64,000 bases of DNA from assembly GCA_032716605.1 (NCBI GenBank), contig CM064573.1:9507709-9571708 (forward strand), given 5' to 3'. Source of the stretch: Paralithodes platypus. Lineage: Eukaryota; Arthropoda; Malacostraca; Decapoda; Lithodidae. A program made the position numbers and the translations under genes. The notes beneath the pieces are model-generated. The model saw nothing but the letters and a program-made list of their open reading frames with translations, made no database searches and was not told the origin of the DNA. Shown here piece by piece: positions 19,634-31,401 of this stretch (positions within the stretch are counted from its first letter, which is position 1; every line of letters starts with the position of its first letter).

Positions 19634-20860
19634 TGTGAAGAGAAAACCATACCCTGTTCCAAACCCAATAAAAACCCACACTACACCGAGAATCAAAGAC
19701 CAATATCATTATTAGAAGTGCCAGGAAAGATATATGAAAGAATAATAAACGAAAGATTAAGACTATTCCTAAACACAGAACACGTATACAACACAACACA
19801 ATACGGGTTCAGGGAAGGGAGAGGAACAAGGGAGGCACTAGCTCTGACAACAGAAATAATAGCCAAAAACAAAGCCAACAAAGGACAATGCCACATAGTC
19901 CTGAGGGATATATCCAAGGCCTTTGATAAGGTATGGCACTCAGGACTAAAATATAAACTACTCAATACAGGCTTACCCCCTCTCACAGAAACACTGTTAT
20001 GCAATTTCCTGGATAACAGAACAGCAAAACTAAAACTAAAGACAGTCTTGAGTAACAACATCACAATAAGCTGCGGTGTCCCACAAGGATCAGTCCTCTC
20101 CTCAAGCCAATTCACAATATACACACATGACATACCATCATCACAAACAGGCACAAACATCACATATGCAGACGACATCACACACATCATTGATTATGAA
20201 GGCCCCTCAAAGGGAATCATAGCCAGGAAAACAGGAAGAGAAGCAGAAGCAATCAATACATATGAAGAAGAATGGAAAATAAAAACCAACATAAACAAAT
20301 TCACAATACTACAACTAGGAGCAAAAAACAAAACACCTATATATGTAAATAACAACAGAATCGAAGATGCACAGAAAGGAAAAATACTCGGGCTACACAT
20401 AACTACCCAAGGCTATATTCAACACATCACAGAAAGAAAAGGCCTAGCCATAGCAGCTCTGGGCAAACTATTCAGATTCAGAGATATGAACATACAAATA
20501 AAAGCTTATGTAATCCCAATATTAGAATACCCCCCTATTCCCACACACACCATGTGCAAAACCCAAATCACACGCTTACAAAAAATACAAAACAAAGCCC
20601 TAAGATTCGCCACAAACCAAAGATACCCCTATACAATGACGACACAACAAATACACGAATATACAAACACACTACCATTAAATGTCCGACTCCATAGACA
20701 AGCAAAACAAATATGGCATAAACTAGAACTATCACAAGACCCAACTCTAGAGAAAATTAAGGAAAATGATGCACAACAACCAAATTTAAGATTCAACAAC
20801 TGGTTTAAAAGCAGTCTAAATAACATAAACACAGAAGAACAACCACAGCCAATTTATTAA
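19634..20860 (+). pseudogene. 5'-truncated LINE reverse transcriptase (I/Jockey-like)
   Basis: The frame is open from codon 19634 to the TAA at 20860, about 408 codons. There is no credible ATG at the start because the element is 5'-truncated. It opens inside the reverse transcriptase at KPNKNPHYTENQRPISLLEV. The catalytic boxes are all present: RDISKAFDKVWH (motif A), CGVPQGSVLSSSQF (motif B) and TYADDITHII (motif C). A thumb-like region and the short C-terminal domain typical of I/Jockey-group LINEs follow (RLQKIQNKALRFA, PLNVRLHRQA). Endonuclease and ORF1 are missing, so it cannot move by itself. It is nevertheless uninterrupted for about 1.2 kb, which suggests a fairly young insertion. 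The clade is inferred from motif style only. Confidence 0.85.
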
Positions 20861-21260
20861 AACAACAAAAACATACAGTTTATGTTCAGTATATTAAGTA
20901 TTGGTTAACCAACCGTTTGACTTCAATGTCCTCTTCGAGCGGTAGTCCCTGGAAACGAGTGCATTATTTAAAACCTTCATTCGGTGTTTAATCAATTCTT
21001 AATAATAATAATAATGATAACAATAACAATCACACCTTAGTTCCTTAGCTAGCAAACCAAACAGCAAACATAATTAAATACACCACTTGCCCCAACACAA
21101 AAACATACGTTTCAAACACACAACATAGCAAGGTGGTCTGCCCACCAACTGTTACTCTCCTACTTTCCTTCAAACTTTCCTCCTTTTCTCTTCCCTCTCC
21201 CTCCCTCTCCTTCCCCCCCTAGACCCACCTAGGGTAAACAAAATAAATAAATAAATAAAA
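20861..21260 (+). other. Probable 3' UTR and tail of the preceding LINE
   Basis: AT-rich non-coding sequence with an (AAT)n stretch at 21000-21020 and an (AAAT)n stretch at 21240-21258. Either could be the element's tail. The true 3' boundary is not fixed. Confidence 0.45.
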
Positions 21261-21274
21261 TGGTTAATCCAGAA

Positions 21275-21400
21275 CTCGTGGACCCTAACCTCTATAACTC
21301 AAAAAGGGCTAGAGCAAATAGGCTGTACATTTCCACATTTACTCCCTGGCTGACTCTTCCCAAATGGTAGCAGTAATTAGTTGGATTACGCTGGTCGATT
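21275..21400 (-). mobile_element. Family D copy, inverted
   Basis: GACCCTAACCTCTATAACTC, AGGGCTAGAGCAAATAGG and CCAAATGGTAGCAG match the complement of the copy at 14430. Confidence 0.6.
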
Positions 21401-21407
21401 GAGTTAA

Positions 21408-21616
21408 CCCCTTCTGTACCGGCGACGTCTTTTGAATTTGATTGTAGCTATATTTAGACGATTTTATGCAGCTTAGGAAGAATCTGTGGTAGTTAAAAGG
21501 GTTAATTGAGATAGCTTAATAGCCTTTTAACTGATACACCTTCGTCCTAAGCTGAAATAAATGGTTTAATAGTTGGCGGAATATAACGAAAAGGACGTTA
21601 CCGGTAAGGAAAAGAG
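21408..21616. mobile_element. Family A foldback element
   Basis: Complete 209-bp copy between TTAA 21404-21407 and 21617-21620. Arms TTTAGACGATTTTATGCAGC and CTAAGCTGAAATAAATGGTT pair. Confidence 0.85.
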
Positions 21617-21649
21617 TTAACCCTATTAGGTGCAGGGTGGGCCAATTTG

Positions 21650-21881
21650 GACCCTCCCTGATATACTGTATATACTCCATTAGCTTGGATATTTTAAGAC
21701 GTTTCACCTCATTAGTTTGGCGATTATATGATGCTTCAACCCAATAAGGTGTCGATTTTTCCTGGGCGAGCGATAGCGAGCCTGCAATTTGGGAAAAACC
21801 GGCCTTTGGCCGGTACATTTTTTCTACCGAAAAATGTACATATTTAGCTTGAAGGGGGTCTGGGGAACGGTTGTTTAGTTT
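21650..21881 (-). mobile_element. Family B-like element interrupted by the LTR array
   Basis: It contains GGCGAGCGATAGCGAGCC, CCGGCCTTTGGCCGG and TTTTTCTACCGAAAAATGTA, then TTGAAGGGGGTCTGGGG. The LTR array begins at 21882. The right flank (31397 on) resumes with AGTTTGAAGGGGGTTTGGAG. A similar uninterrupted junction, TATTTAGTTTGAAGGAAGTC, is seen at 39450. Confidence 0.65.
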
Positions 21882-22198
21882 TGTCACGGGTCAGACCGTG
21901 ACTGTGATTATATACTATAGGGTTAGCTATATTTCTCGAGCGCGGGAAAAATTGGGGAGGCGGGAACAGCTGTAGAGAAAGGGAGAGAAGAGGGGTGGAG
22001 GCACAGGCATAGGCCTGTGTACCGCTAGGCACCTCGCGTACATGTGTGCGTGTGTGCGTTCTTGCTTGTGAGCGTGGGTAGGCCGCCGTTACGCGTACAT
22101 GTGTGTGTGCGTTCATGTTGTAGGCGTGGTCATAGGGAGTGTCCAGTCTTTTCATTGGCACCAAATTCAAAATGTGATGGGGGAGGGGAAAACCGAGG

Positions 22199-22206
22199 TT
22201 ATAAAG
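22199..22206 (+). promoter_or_regulatory. LTR promoter: TATA box with upstream CCAAT box
   Basis: TTATAAAG lies 317 bp into the LTR. An inverted CCAAT box (ATTGG, 22154-22158) sits about 45 bp upstream. Equivalent sites lie near 25927 in LTR 2 and 29656 in LTR 3. Confidence 0.6.
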
Positions 22207-22643
22207 GGGGCAGGAATGCCCAGGACAGGCCTTATTCTCCTCCTGCCCGACCCCAACGAGATAGTCCAATTTTGTTGTGCCCGCGATGAATGGGTCGGCA
22301 GGGCTGCGAGGGCACCTCGTGCCCTAATTCAACCATAATCAGGTGAGTCCAATTCAGTTAGACAAGTGTCAACGTTGATTGAGATATCCAGAGTGATGTG
22401 TGGTGGTGTGCTTGTGTGCGTTGGCCAGTCACCAGGACTGAGCCAGACCGTGCACATGGCCAAGGTTGTGACGCCGACCGAATTAGCTTATGCTATGGCC
22501 GAGAATGGCAGGTGTAAGCATGACCCCACAGAGGGCTTGCTAAAGGCTAGGGATGCCCAGGGCGACATAGTTCTCCTGCGGCGATATCCCACTGATTTAG
22601 CTATGCACGTGGCCAGGGGTGTGTGTGGATGTGTACGGGTGTG

Positions 22644-23250
22644 GTGAGTGACGCCGTAACACTTAACCCCACAGAGGGTGAGGTTACCGCTAGAGGATAG
22701 TCGGCTTGAAGGGCTTGTCGTACTGCCCGTTTTGGGACCCTTTGATTAGGCAACTCTCATTAGTCTAGCGAGTCACGTGTGTGTGGATGTGTGCGGATGT
22801 GTGAGTGACGCCGTAACGCTTAACCCCACAGAGGGTGAGGTTACCGCTAGAGGATAGTCGGCTTGAAGGGCTTGTCGTACTGCCCGTTTTGAGACCCTTT
22901 GATTAGGCAACTCTCATTAGTCTAGCGAGTCACGTGTGTGTGGATGTGTGCGGATGTGTGAGTGACGCCGTAACGCTTAACCCCACAGAGGGTGAGGTTA
23001 CCGCTAGAGGATAGTCGGCTTGAAGGGCTTGTCGTACTGCCCGTTTTGAGACCCTTTGATTAGGCAACTCTCATTAGTCTAGCGAGTCACGTGTGTGTGG
23101 ATGTGTGCGGATGTGTGAGTGACGCCGTAGCATCTTGACCCCACAGAGGGTGATGGTTAACGCTAGAGGAGTGTCGGCTTGAAGGACTTGTCGCACTGCC
23201 GTTTTGAGACCCTTTAATTAGGCAACTCTCATTAGTCTAGCGAGTCACGT
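22644..23250 (+). repeat. 157-bp tandem repeat inside the LTR, ~3.9 copies
   Basis: Units begin GTGAGTGACGCCGTAACGCT at 22644, 22801, 22958 and 23115. The last unit is diverged and shortened. The same block occupies 26372-26978 in LTR 2 and about 30101-30698 in LTR 3. LTR 3 lacks 10 bp (GTGTGGATGT) at the first junction. Confidence 0.95.
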
Positions 23251-23563
23251 AACTGAGGAGGTGAGAGAGAGAGAGATGATGAGTGTGATTGACGGGTACT
23301 GTGAGTGTGGGAAAATCTCGTGCCTATTCGATCATGCGGTCATTTGCTGGGCGACGATATCACAGTAGACTAAAGGGTTGGTTGATGTGAGATTTCGTGT
23401 GACAAGCAGTAATCAGTATAATGATTTGGGGTAATCTTAGGGGTAGTTATAATACTGGGTAATTGTATTTAGGTAAGTGGATTAGATAAGTGGGTTAGAT
23501 TGAGTGGCTGAGTGTGTGAATGAAATTGTCTCTTTGATAAATGCAATTTCAGTGTCGCTATTC

Positions 23564-23569
23564 AATAAA
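23564..23569 (+). terminator. Poly(A) signal in the LTR
   Basis: AATAAA within TTCAATAAAACC, followed by T-rich sequence. It probably marks the R/U5 boundary. Confidence 0.55.
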
Positions 23570-23885
23570 ACCATTTTAGTAGGAATGTTTGTTTCTTTAA
23601 TTCTTACTAACTTTAAGAATATAATTATTATCAATATATACCTATCATTACAATAAATCCGTGTACTCTATTATCCCGCAAGCTGGGAACTGCAATTTTC
23701 TTTTCAAATATATTACTGCATCGAGTCAGTATAGATATAAATGTATAGCATGTTCTGGGACTTTTGTTGCCATAATTTCACAAGGGATATTTGTCTAATT
23801 TTGATCTAAAGTAACGACACTATCAATTATAGGTTTATTTCCTAGATAATGGGCAAGTGTTACAGTAACCTATTAGTCTTATGAT

Positions 23886-23969
23886 CTATTACAATTGGCG
23901 ATCTGGACAGGATTACTATTACAATTGGCACCGGGCATGATCTATTACAAGTGGCGACCGTGATACAGG
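23886..23969 (+). other. Primer-binding site with two upstream look-alikes
   Basis: The LTR ends ATTACA, then AG, then TGGCGACCGTGATACAGG (23952-23969). This resembles the tRNA-Arg-type site known from mdg1/412-like Gypsy elements. Two similar junctions come first inside the LTR end: CTATTACAATTGGCGATCTG at 23886 and CTATTACAATTGGCACCGGG at 23916. The second element repeats the arrangement, with its PBS at 27679. Confidence 0.65.
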
Positions 23970-25609
23970 ACCAGTTTCTGATGTAGATGTACCGGATAAT
24001 GAAGGATTTGTTGTATAATTGTGTTCATACAAAAGTAGCCCCACGCGGGAATTTTTTTTTCTTTCCCCTCGTGGTCAAGTCACATCCTGGGAGCGTCGGT
24101 GAACCTCCTTGTGTAAACAAGTGAATTCCTTTCCCCATCGCTCGCGCGCCCCACATTGTTTCATAATATTTAGTTCTACGATTCGCTTTGAGAAGTAATT
24201 GTGTCCGATATTTTTTTAGCTTGTCTATAATTGATCTCTGTTGATTTTTTTTGTGATTGTCGCTGTGATGTTATGCCATGTGAATAGTTCCTTTAATTTC
24301 GTTCGCCATACGCAAGTGCTGTGATCGATCGTTTAAGGATAGAGGGAAGTGTTGTAATCCGATCGAGTCGTTGTTGTTTCTCTTATGCCGGTGTCATAAA
24401 TCTTAGGCAGTAGGTGTTATGTGGAATAGTTTCCTTTAAATTCGTTCATCATACGCAAGTGCTGTGATCGATCGTTTAAGGATAGAGGGAAGTGTTTGTA
24501 ATCCGGCCGAGTCGTTGTTGTTTCTCTTATTCCGGGATCATAAATCTAGACAGTTTCAGTTATATGGGTCAGTTGTGTGTCGGGCAGGATTTGTTTTTGT
24601 TTTTTTGCTTTGATTGTTCTATTCCTCTCTTAAAAATCTGTTGTTCCTTGTCAAGGACAAGAGGGAGAGGGAGGGACGAGCATTGGATAGGACGAATACT
24701 AAATAAGTGAGGGATTGCGTAGCAGCAAGGGTTGGGATAGAAAGGGAAGACCATAGGAAAAGTTAGAGGAGACAGAGAGAGAGCGTCAGAGGAGGCTAGA
24801 TGCTGTTTAAAAACTTGGGAAAAGTGTGGGATGTGTGTGGTGGTGCCAGATGTCGCCAGGGGCGCGGCTTAGGCTCGCGGAGAGTCTGGGTGCTGTGGTG
24901 AATAGCAACAGTGCATATTGCTAGCCAGCATCAGGTGAAAACTCGGGAAGGCCATCGTTGAATGAGGTCTGGGGCGTAAGTCGGGTTAAATAGTGGGGAG
25001 ACTGATGATAGAGGGAGTCAACAATAAGTAGCGTGATATATAATACGGGAGGGGAGGGGATGAAATGTTGTTTGTTCGCTTTTATTCTGCCGCTTCCAAA
25101 TTTTATACAGGTACTGAGTCAGCCAGGCGTTCGTCGGGAGATTGGAGAACCCACGGCAGGAATCCTGGCCCTCAAGAAACGACGCCCAAGGATCCCTCAT
25201 CAAGTCAAAACAAATGTTTATACCCAGCAGTCCATAGAGTTGAGCCGATTTTTTTGTTTACACTGTTTCTTCACATACCTCATTTAAACCGCGTCTCACA
25301 ACATCTCTTTTTACATGACATTAGCTGAGCTTAATTGTGTGTTCATTGTAAATGAGTGGGCAAAGCCACTAGTTTTCACTGTAAAAATAAGTGGGTTAAC
25401 CACAGGTTTATGTCGCTGGCCGTGAATGAGACCTCAGGAGTTTTCCCCTTTCAGTAGAAATTTTAACGTAAATGCAAAGGGTTTTTTCTACTCAAGGGCG
25501 ATCATTTAATGCACCAGCGACAGGTTAGACTCACACCACAGTATGGAAGACACCCTGAATGACACCTGAGTGATTTTAGCAGAGCAAAATCAATGTTAGT
25601 AGGGGGGAA
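23950..25609 (+). mobile_element. Internal region 1, non-coding (1,660 bp)
   Basis: It runs from the primer-binding site to the polypurine tract. It contains an internal duplication, with CATACGCAAGTGCTGTGATC and the following GATCGTTTAAGGATAGAGGG at 24308 and again at 24461. The longest plus-strand frames are 72-87 codons and have no retroviral motif. A packaging or dimerisation role is possible but unproven. Confidence 0.8.
25598..25609 (+). other. Polypurine tract
   Basis: AGTAGGGGGGAA directly precedes LTR 2 (TGTCACGGG at 25610). The same tract precedes LTR 3 at 29339. Confidence 0.75.
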
Positions 25610-27676
25610 TGTCACGGGTCAGACCGTGACTGTGATTATATACTATAGGGTTAGCTATATTTCTCGAGCGCGGGAAAAATTGGGGAGGCGGGAACAGCTG
25701 TAGAGAAAGGGAGAGAAGAGGGGTGGAGGCACAGGCATAGGCCTGTGTACCGCTAGGCACCTCGCGTACATGTGTGCGTGTGTGCGTTCTTGCTTGTGAG
25801 CGTGGGTAGGCCGCCGTTACGCGTACATGTGTGTGTGCGTTCATGTTGTAGGCGTGGTCATAGGGAGTGTCCAGTCTTTTCATTGGCACCAAATTCAAAA
25901 TGTGATGGGGGAGGGGAAAACCGAGGTTATAAAGGGGGCAGGAATGCCCAGGACAGGCCTTATTCTCCTCCTGCCCGACCCCAACGAGATAGTCCAATTT
26001 TGTTGTGCCCGCGATGAATGGGTCGGCAGGGCTGCGAGGGCACCTCGTGCCCTAATTCAACCATAATCAGGTGAGTCCAATTCAGTTAGACAAGTGTCAA
26101 CGTTGATTGAGATATCCAGAGTGATGTGTGGTGGTGTGCTTGTGTGCGTTGGCCAGTCACCAGGACTGAGCCAGACCGTGCACATGGCCAAGGTTGTGAC
26201 GCCGACCGAATTAGCTTATGCTATGGCCGAGAATGGCAGGTGTAAGCATGACCCCACAGAGGGCTTGCTAAAGGCTAGGGATGCCCAGGGCGACATAGTT
26301 CTCCTGCGGCGATATCCCACTGATTTAGCTATGCACGTGGCCAGGGGTGTGTGTGGATGTGTACGGGTGTGGTGAGTGACGCCGTAACACTTAACCCCAC
26401 AGAGGGTGAGGTTACCGCTAGAGGATAGTCGGCTTGAAGGGCTTGTCGTACTGCCCGTTTTGGGACCCTTTGATTAGGCAACTCTCATTAGTCTAGCGAG
26501 TCACGTGTGTGTGGATGTGTGCGGATGTGTGAGTGACGCCGTAACGCTTAACCCCACAGAGGGTGAGGTTACCGCTAGAGGATAGTCGGCTTGAAGGGCT
26601 TGTCGTACTGCCCGTTTTGAGACCCTTTGATTAGGCAACTCTCATTAGTCTAGCGAGTCACGTGTGTGTGGATGTGTGCGGATGTGTGAGTGACGCCGTA
26701 ACGCTTAACCCCACAGAGGGTGAGGTTACCGCTAGAGGATAGTCGGCTTGAAGGGCTTGTCGTACTGCCCGTTTTGAGACCCTTTGATTAGGCAACTCTC
26801 ATTAGTCTAGCGAGTCACGTGTGTGTGGATGTGTGCGGATGTGTGAGTGACGCCGTAGCATCTTGACCCCACAGAGGGTGATGGTTAACGCTAGAGGAGT
26901 GTCGGCTTGAAGGACTTGTCGCACTGCCGTTTTGAGACCCTTTAATTAGGCAACTCTCATTAGTCTAGCGAGTCACGTAACTGAGGAGGTGAGAGAGAGA
27001 GAATGATGAGTGTGATTGACGGGTACTGTGAGTGTGGGAAAATCTCGTGCCTATTCGATCATGCGGTCATTTGCTGGGCGACGATATCACAGTAGACTAA
27101 AGGGTTGGTTGATGTGAGATTTCGTGTGACAAGCAGTAATCAGTATAATGATTTGGGGTAATCTTAGGGGTAGTTATAATACTGGGTAATTGTATTTAGG
27201 TAAGTGGATTAGATAAGTGGGTTAGATTGAGTGGCTGAGTGTGTGAATGAAATTGTCTCTTTGATAAATGCAATTTCAGTGTCGCTATTCAATAAAACCA
27301 TTTTAGTAGGAATGTTTGTTTCTTTAATTCTTACTAACTTTAAGAATATAATTATTATCAATATATACCTATCATTACAATAAATCCGTGTACTCTATTA
27401 TCCCGCAAGCTGGGAACTGCAATTTTCTTTTCAAATATATTACTGCATCGAGTCAGTATAGATATAAATGTATAGCATGTTCTGGGACTTTTGTTGCCAT
27501 AATTTCACAAGGGATATTTGTCTATTTTTGATCTAAAGTAACGACACTATCAATTATAGGTTTATTTCCTAGATAATGGGCAAGTGTTACAGTAACCTAT
27601 TAGTCTTATGATCTATTACAATTGGCGATCTGGACAGGATTACTATTACAATTGGCACCGGGCATGATCTATTACA
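25610..27676 (+). mobile_element. LTR copy 2 (2,067 bp)
   Basis: It differs from LTR 1 by only a few changes, for example GAGAGAGAATGATG in place of GAGAGAGATGATG and TCTATTTTTGATC in place of TCTAATTTTGATC. Confidence 0.9.
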
Positions 27677-29338
27677 AGTGGCGACCGTGATACAGGACCA
27701 GTTTCTGATGTAGATGTACCGGATAATGAAGGATTTGTTGTATAATTGTGTTCATACAAAAGTAGCCCCACGCGGGAAATTTTCTTTTTTTCTTTCCCCT
27801 CGTGGTCAAGTCACATCCTGGGAGCGTCGGTGAACCTCCTTGTGTAAACAAGTGAATTCCTTTCCCATCGCTCGCGCGCCCCACATTGTTTCATAATATT
27901 TAGTTCTACGATTCGCTTTGAGAAGTAATTGTGTCCGATATTTTTTTAGCTTGTCTATAATTGATCTCTGTTGATTTTTTTTGTGATTGTCGCTGTGATG
28001 TTATGCCATGTGAATAGTTCCTTTAATTTCGTTCGCCATACGCAAGTGCTGTGATCGATCGTTTAAGGATAGAGGGAAGTGTTGTAATCCGATCGAGTCG
28101 TTGTTGTTTCTCTTATGCCGGTGTCATAAATCTTAGGCAGTAGGTGTTATGTGGAATAGTTTCCTTTAAATTCGTTCATCATACGCAAGTGCTGTGATCG
28201 ATCGTTTAAGGATAGAGGGAAGTGTTTGTAATCCGGCCGAGTCGTTGTTGTTTCTCTTATTCCGGGATCATAAATCTAGACAGTTTCAGTTATATGGGTC
28301 AGTTGTGTGTCGGGCAGGATTTGTTTTTGTTTTTTTGCTTTGATTGTTCTATTCCTCTCTTAAAAATCTGTTGTTCCTTGTCAAGGACAAGAGGGAGAGG
28401 GAGGGACGAGCATTGGATAGGACGAATACTAAATAAGTGAGGGATTGCGTAGCAGCAAGGGTTGGGATAGAAAGGGAAGACCATAGGAAAAGTTAGAGGA
28501 GACAGAGAGAGAGCGTCAGAGGAGGCTAGATGCTGTTTAAAACTTGGGAAAAGTGTGGGATGTGTGTGGTGGTGCCAGATGTCGCCAGGGGCGCGGCTTA
28601 GGCTCGCGGAGAGTCTGGGTGCTGTGGTGAATAGCAACAGTGCATATTGCTAGCCAGCATCAGGTGAAAACTCGGGAAGGCCATCGTTGAATGAGGTCTG
28701 GGGCGTAAGTCGGGTTAAATAGTGGGGAGACTGATGATAGAGGGAGTCAACAATAAGTAGCGTGATATATAATACGGGAGGGGAGGGGATGAAATGTTGT
28801 TTGTTCGCTTTTATTCTGCCGCTTCCAAATTTTATACAGGTACTGAGTCAGCCAGGCGTTCGTCGGGAGATTGGAGAACCCACGGCAGGAATCCTGGCCC
28901 TCAAGAAACGACGCCCAAGGATCCCTCATCAAGTCAAAACAAATGTTTATACCCAGCAGTCCATAGAGTTGAGCCGATTTTTTTGTTTACACTGTTTCTT
29001 CACATACCTCATTTAAACCGCGTCTCACAACATCTCTTTTTACATGACATTAGCTGAGCTTAATTGTGTGTTCATTGTAAATGAGTGGGCAAAGCCACTA
29101 GTTTTCACTGTAAAAATAAGTGGGTTAACCACAGGTTTATGTCGCTGGCCGTGAATGAGACCTCAGGAGTTTTCCCCTTTCAGTAGAAATTTTAACGTAA
29201 ATGCAAAGGGTTTTTTCTACTCAAGGGCGATCATTTAATGCACCAGCGACAGGTTAGACTCACACCACAGTATGGAAGACACCCTGAATGACACCTGAGT
29301 GATTTTAGCAGAGCAAAATCAATGTTAGTAGGGGGGAA
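27677..29338 (+). mobile_element. Internal region 2, non-coding (1,662 bp)
   Basis: It matches internal region 1 except for small length changes in homopolymers (GCGGGAAATTTTC at 27774, TTTCCCATCG at 27860, GTTTAAAACTTGG at 28534). It again has no coding sequence. Confidence 0.85.
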
Positions 29339-31396
29339 TGTCACGGGTCAGACCGTGACTGTGATTATATACTATAGGGTTAGCTATATTTCTCGAGCGC
29401 GGGAAAAATTGGGGAGGCGGGAACAGCTGTAGAGAAAGGGAGAGAAGAGGGGTGGAGGCACAGGCATAGGCCTGTGTACCGCTAGGCACCTCGCGTACAT
29501 GTGTGCGTGTGTGCGTTCTTGCTTGTGAGCGTGGGTAGGCCGCCGTTACGCGTACATGTGTGTGTGCGTTCATGTTGTAGGCGTGGTCATAGGGAGTGTC
29601 CAGTCTTTTCATTGGCACCAAATTCAAAATGTGATGGGGGAGGGGAAAACCGAGGTTATAAAGGGGGCAGGAATGCCCAGGACAGGCCTTATTCTCCTCC
29701 TGCCCGACCCCAACGAGATAGTCCAATTTTGTTGTGCCCGCGATGAATGGGTCGGCAGGGCTGCGAGGGCACCTCGTGCCCTAATTCAACCATAATCAGG
29801 TGAGTCCAATTCAGTTAGACAAGTGTCAACGTTGATTGAGATATCCAGAGTGATGTGTGGTGGTGGTGCTTGTGTGCGTTGGCCAGTCACCAGGACTGAG
29901 CCAGACCGTGCACATGGCCAAGGTTGTGACGCCGACCGAATTAGCTTATGCTATGGCCGAGAATGGCAGGTGTAAGCATGACCCCACAGAGGGCTTGCTA
30001 AAGGCTAGGGATGCCCAGGGCGACATAGTTCTCCTGCGGCGATATCCCACTGATTTAGCTATGCACGTGGCCAGGGGTGTGTGTGGATGTGTACGGGTGT
30101 GGTGAGTGACGCCGTAACACTTAACCCCACAGAGGGTGAGGTTACCGCTAGAGGATAGTCGGCTTGAAGGGCTTGTCGTACTGCCCGTTTTGGGACCCTT
30201 TGATTAGGCAACTCTCATTAGTCTAGCGAGTCACGTGTGTGCGGATGTGTGAGTGACGCCGTAACGCTTAACCCCACAGAGGGTGAGGTTACCGCTAGAG
30301 GATAGTCGGCTTGAAGGGCTTGTCGTACTGCCCGTTTTGAGACCCTTTGATTAGGCAACTCTCATTAGTCTAGCGAGTCACGTGTGTGTGGATGTGTGCG
30401 GATGTGTGAGTGACGCCGTAACGCTTAACCCCACAGAGGGTGAGGTTACCGCTAGAGGATAGTCGGCTTGAAGGGCTTGTCGTACTGCCCGTTTTGAGAC
30501 CCTTTGATTAGGCAACTCTCATTAGTCTAGCGAGTCACGTGTGTGTGGATGTGTGCGGATGTGTGAGTGACGCCGTAGCATCTTGACCCCACAGAGGGTG
30601 ATGGTTAACGCTAGAGGAGTGTCGGCTTGAAGGACTTGTCGCACTGCCGTTTTGAGACCCTTTAATTAGGCAACTCTCATTAGTCTAGCGAGTCACGTAA
30701 CTGAGGAGGTGAGAGAGAGAGAATGATGAGTGTGATTGACGGGTACTGTGAGTGTGGGAAAATCTCGTGCCTATTCGATCATGCGGTCATTTGCTGGGCG
30801 ACGATATCACAGTAGACTAAAGGGTTGGTTGATGTGAGATTTCGTGTGACAAGCAGTAATCAGTATAATGATTTGGGGTAATCTTAGGGGTAGTTATAAT
30901 ACTGGGTAATTGTATTTAGGTAAGTGGATTAGATAAGTGGGTTAGATTGAGTGGCTGAGTGTGTGAATGAAATTGTCTCTTTGATAAATGCAATTTCAGT
31001 GTCGCTATTCAATAAAACCATTTTAGTAGGAATGTTTGTTTCTTTAATTCTTACTAACTTTAAGAATATAATTATTATCAATATATACCTATCATTACAA
31101 TAAATCCGTGTACTCTATTATCCCGCAAGCTGGGAACTGCAATTTTCTTTTCAAATATATTACTGCATCGAGTCAGTATAGATATAAATGTATAGCATGT
31201 TCTGGGACTTTTGTTGCCATAATTTCACAAGGGATATTTGTCTAATTTTGATCTAAAGTAACGACACTATCAATTATAGGTTTATTTCCTAGATAATGGG
31301 CAAGTGTTACAGTAACCTATTAGTCTTATGATCTATTACAATTGGCGATCTGGACAGGATTACTATTACAATTGGCACCGGGCATGATCTATTACA
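29339..31396 (+). mobile_element. LTR copy 3 (2,058 bp)
   Basis: It has the 10-bp deletion in the tandem repeat and GGTGGTGGTGCTTG at 29857. It ends CTATTACA followed by the AGTTT duplication. No primer-binding site follows, so this is the true 3' end of the array. Confidence 0.9.
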
Positions 31397-31401
31397 AGTT
31401 T

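Larger units (their letters stand above)
21882..23949 (+). mobile_element. LTR copy 1 (2,068 bp)
   Basis: It begins TGTCACGGGTCAGACCGTGA and ends CATGATCTATTACA. It carries a CCAAT box, a TATA box, a 157-bp tandem repeat and an AATAAA signal. Small open frames inside (for example 22366-22647, 93 codons) are kept in all three LTRs, but only because the LTRs are near-identical. They have no recognisable domain. Confidence 0.9.
21882..31396 (+). mobile_element. Tandem non-autonomous LTR retrotransposon (LTR-int-LTR-int-LTR)
   Basis: Three near-identical LTRs of 2,058-2,068 bp alternate with two 1,660/1,662-bp internal segments, with periods of 3,728 and 3,729 bp. The five bases AGTTT stand just before the first LTR (21877-21881) and just after the last (31397-31401). 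The whole array is therefore bounded by one target-site duplication. Each internal segment has a primer-binding site and a polypurine tract but no gag, protease, reverse transcriptase or integrase. This is a large-LTR derivative that must borrow proteins. The 5-bp duplication, the TG...CA ends and the TGGCGACC primer site point to a Ty3/Gypsy-type partner, by inference. Confidence 0.9.

Noticed and set aside
19718..20860. GTG at 19718 as the start of a real gene
   Set aside because: Codons upstream (KPNKNPHYTENQRPISLLE) continue the same reverse transcriptase domain, so the start is a truncation and not a translation start.
22366..22647. 93-codon frame conserved in three LTRs
   Set aside because: The LTRs are near-identical DNA copies, so conservation carries no coding information. 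No known accessory-protein motif is seen.
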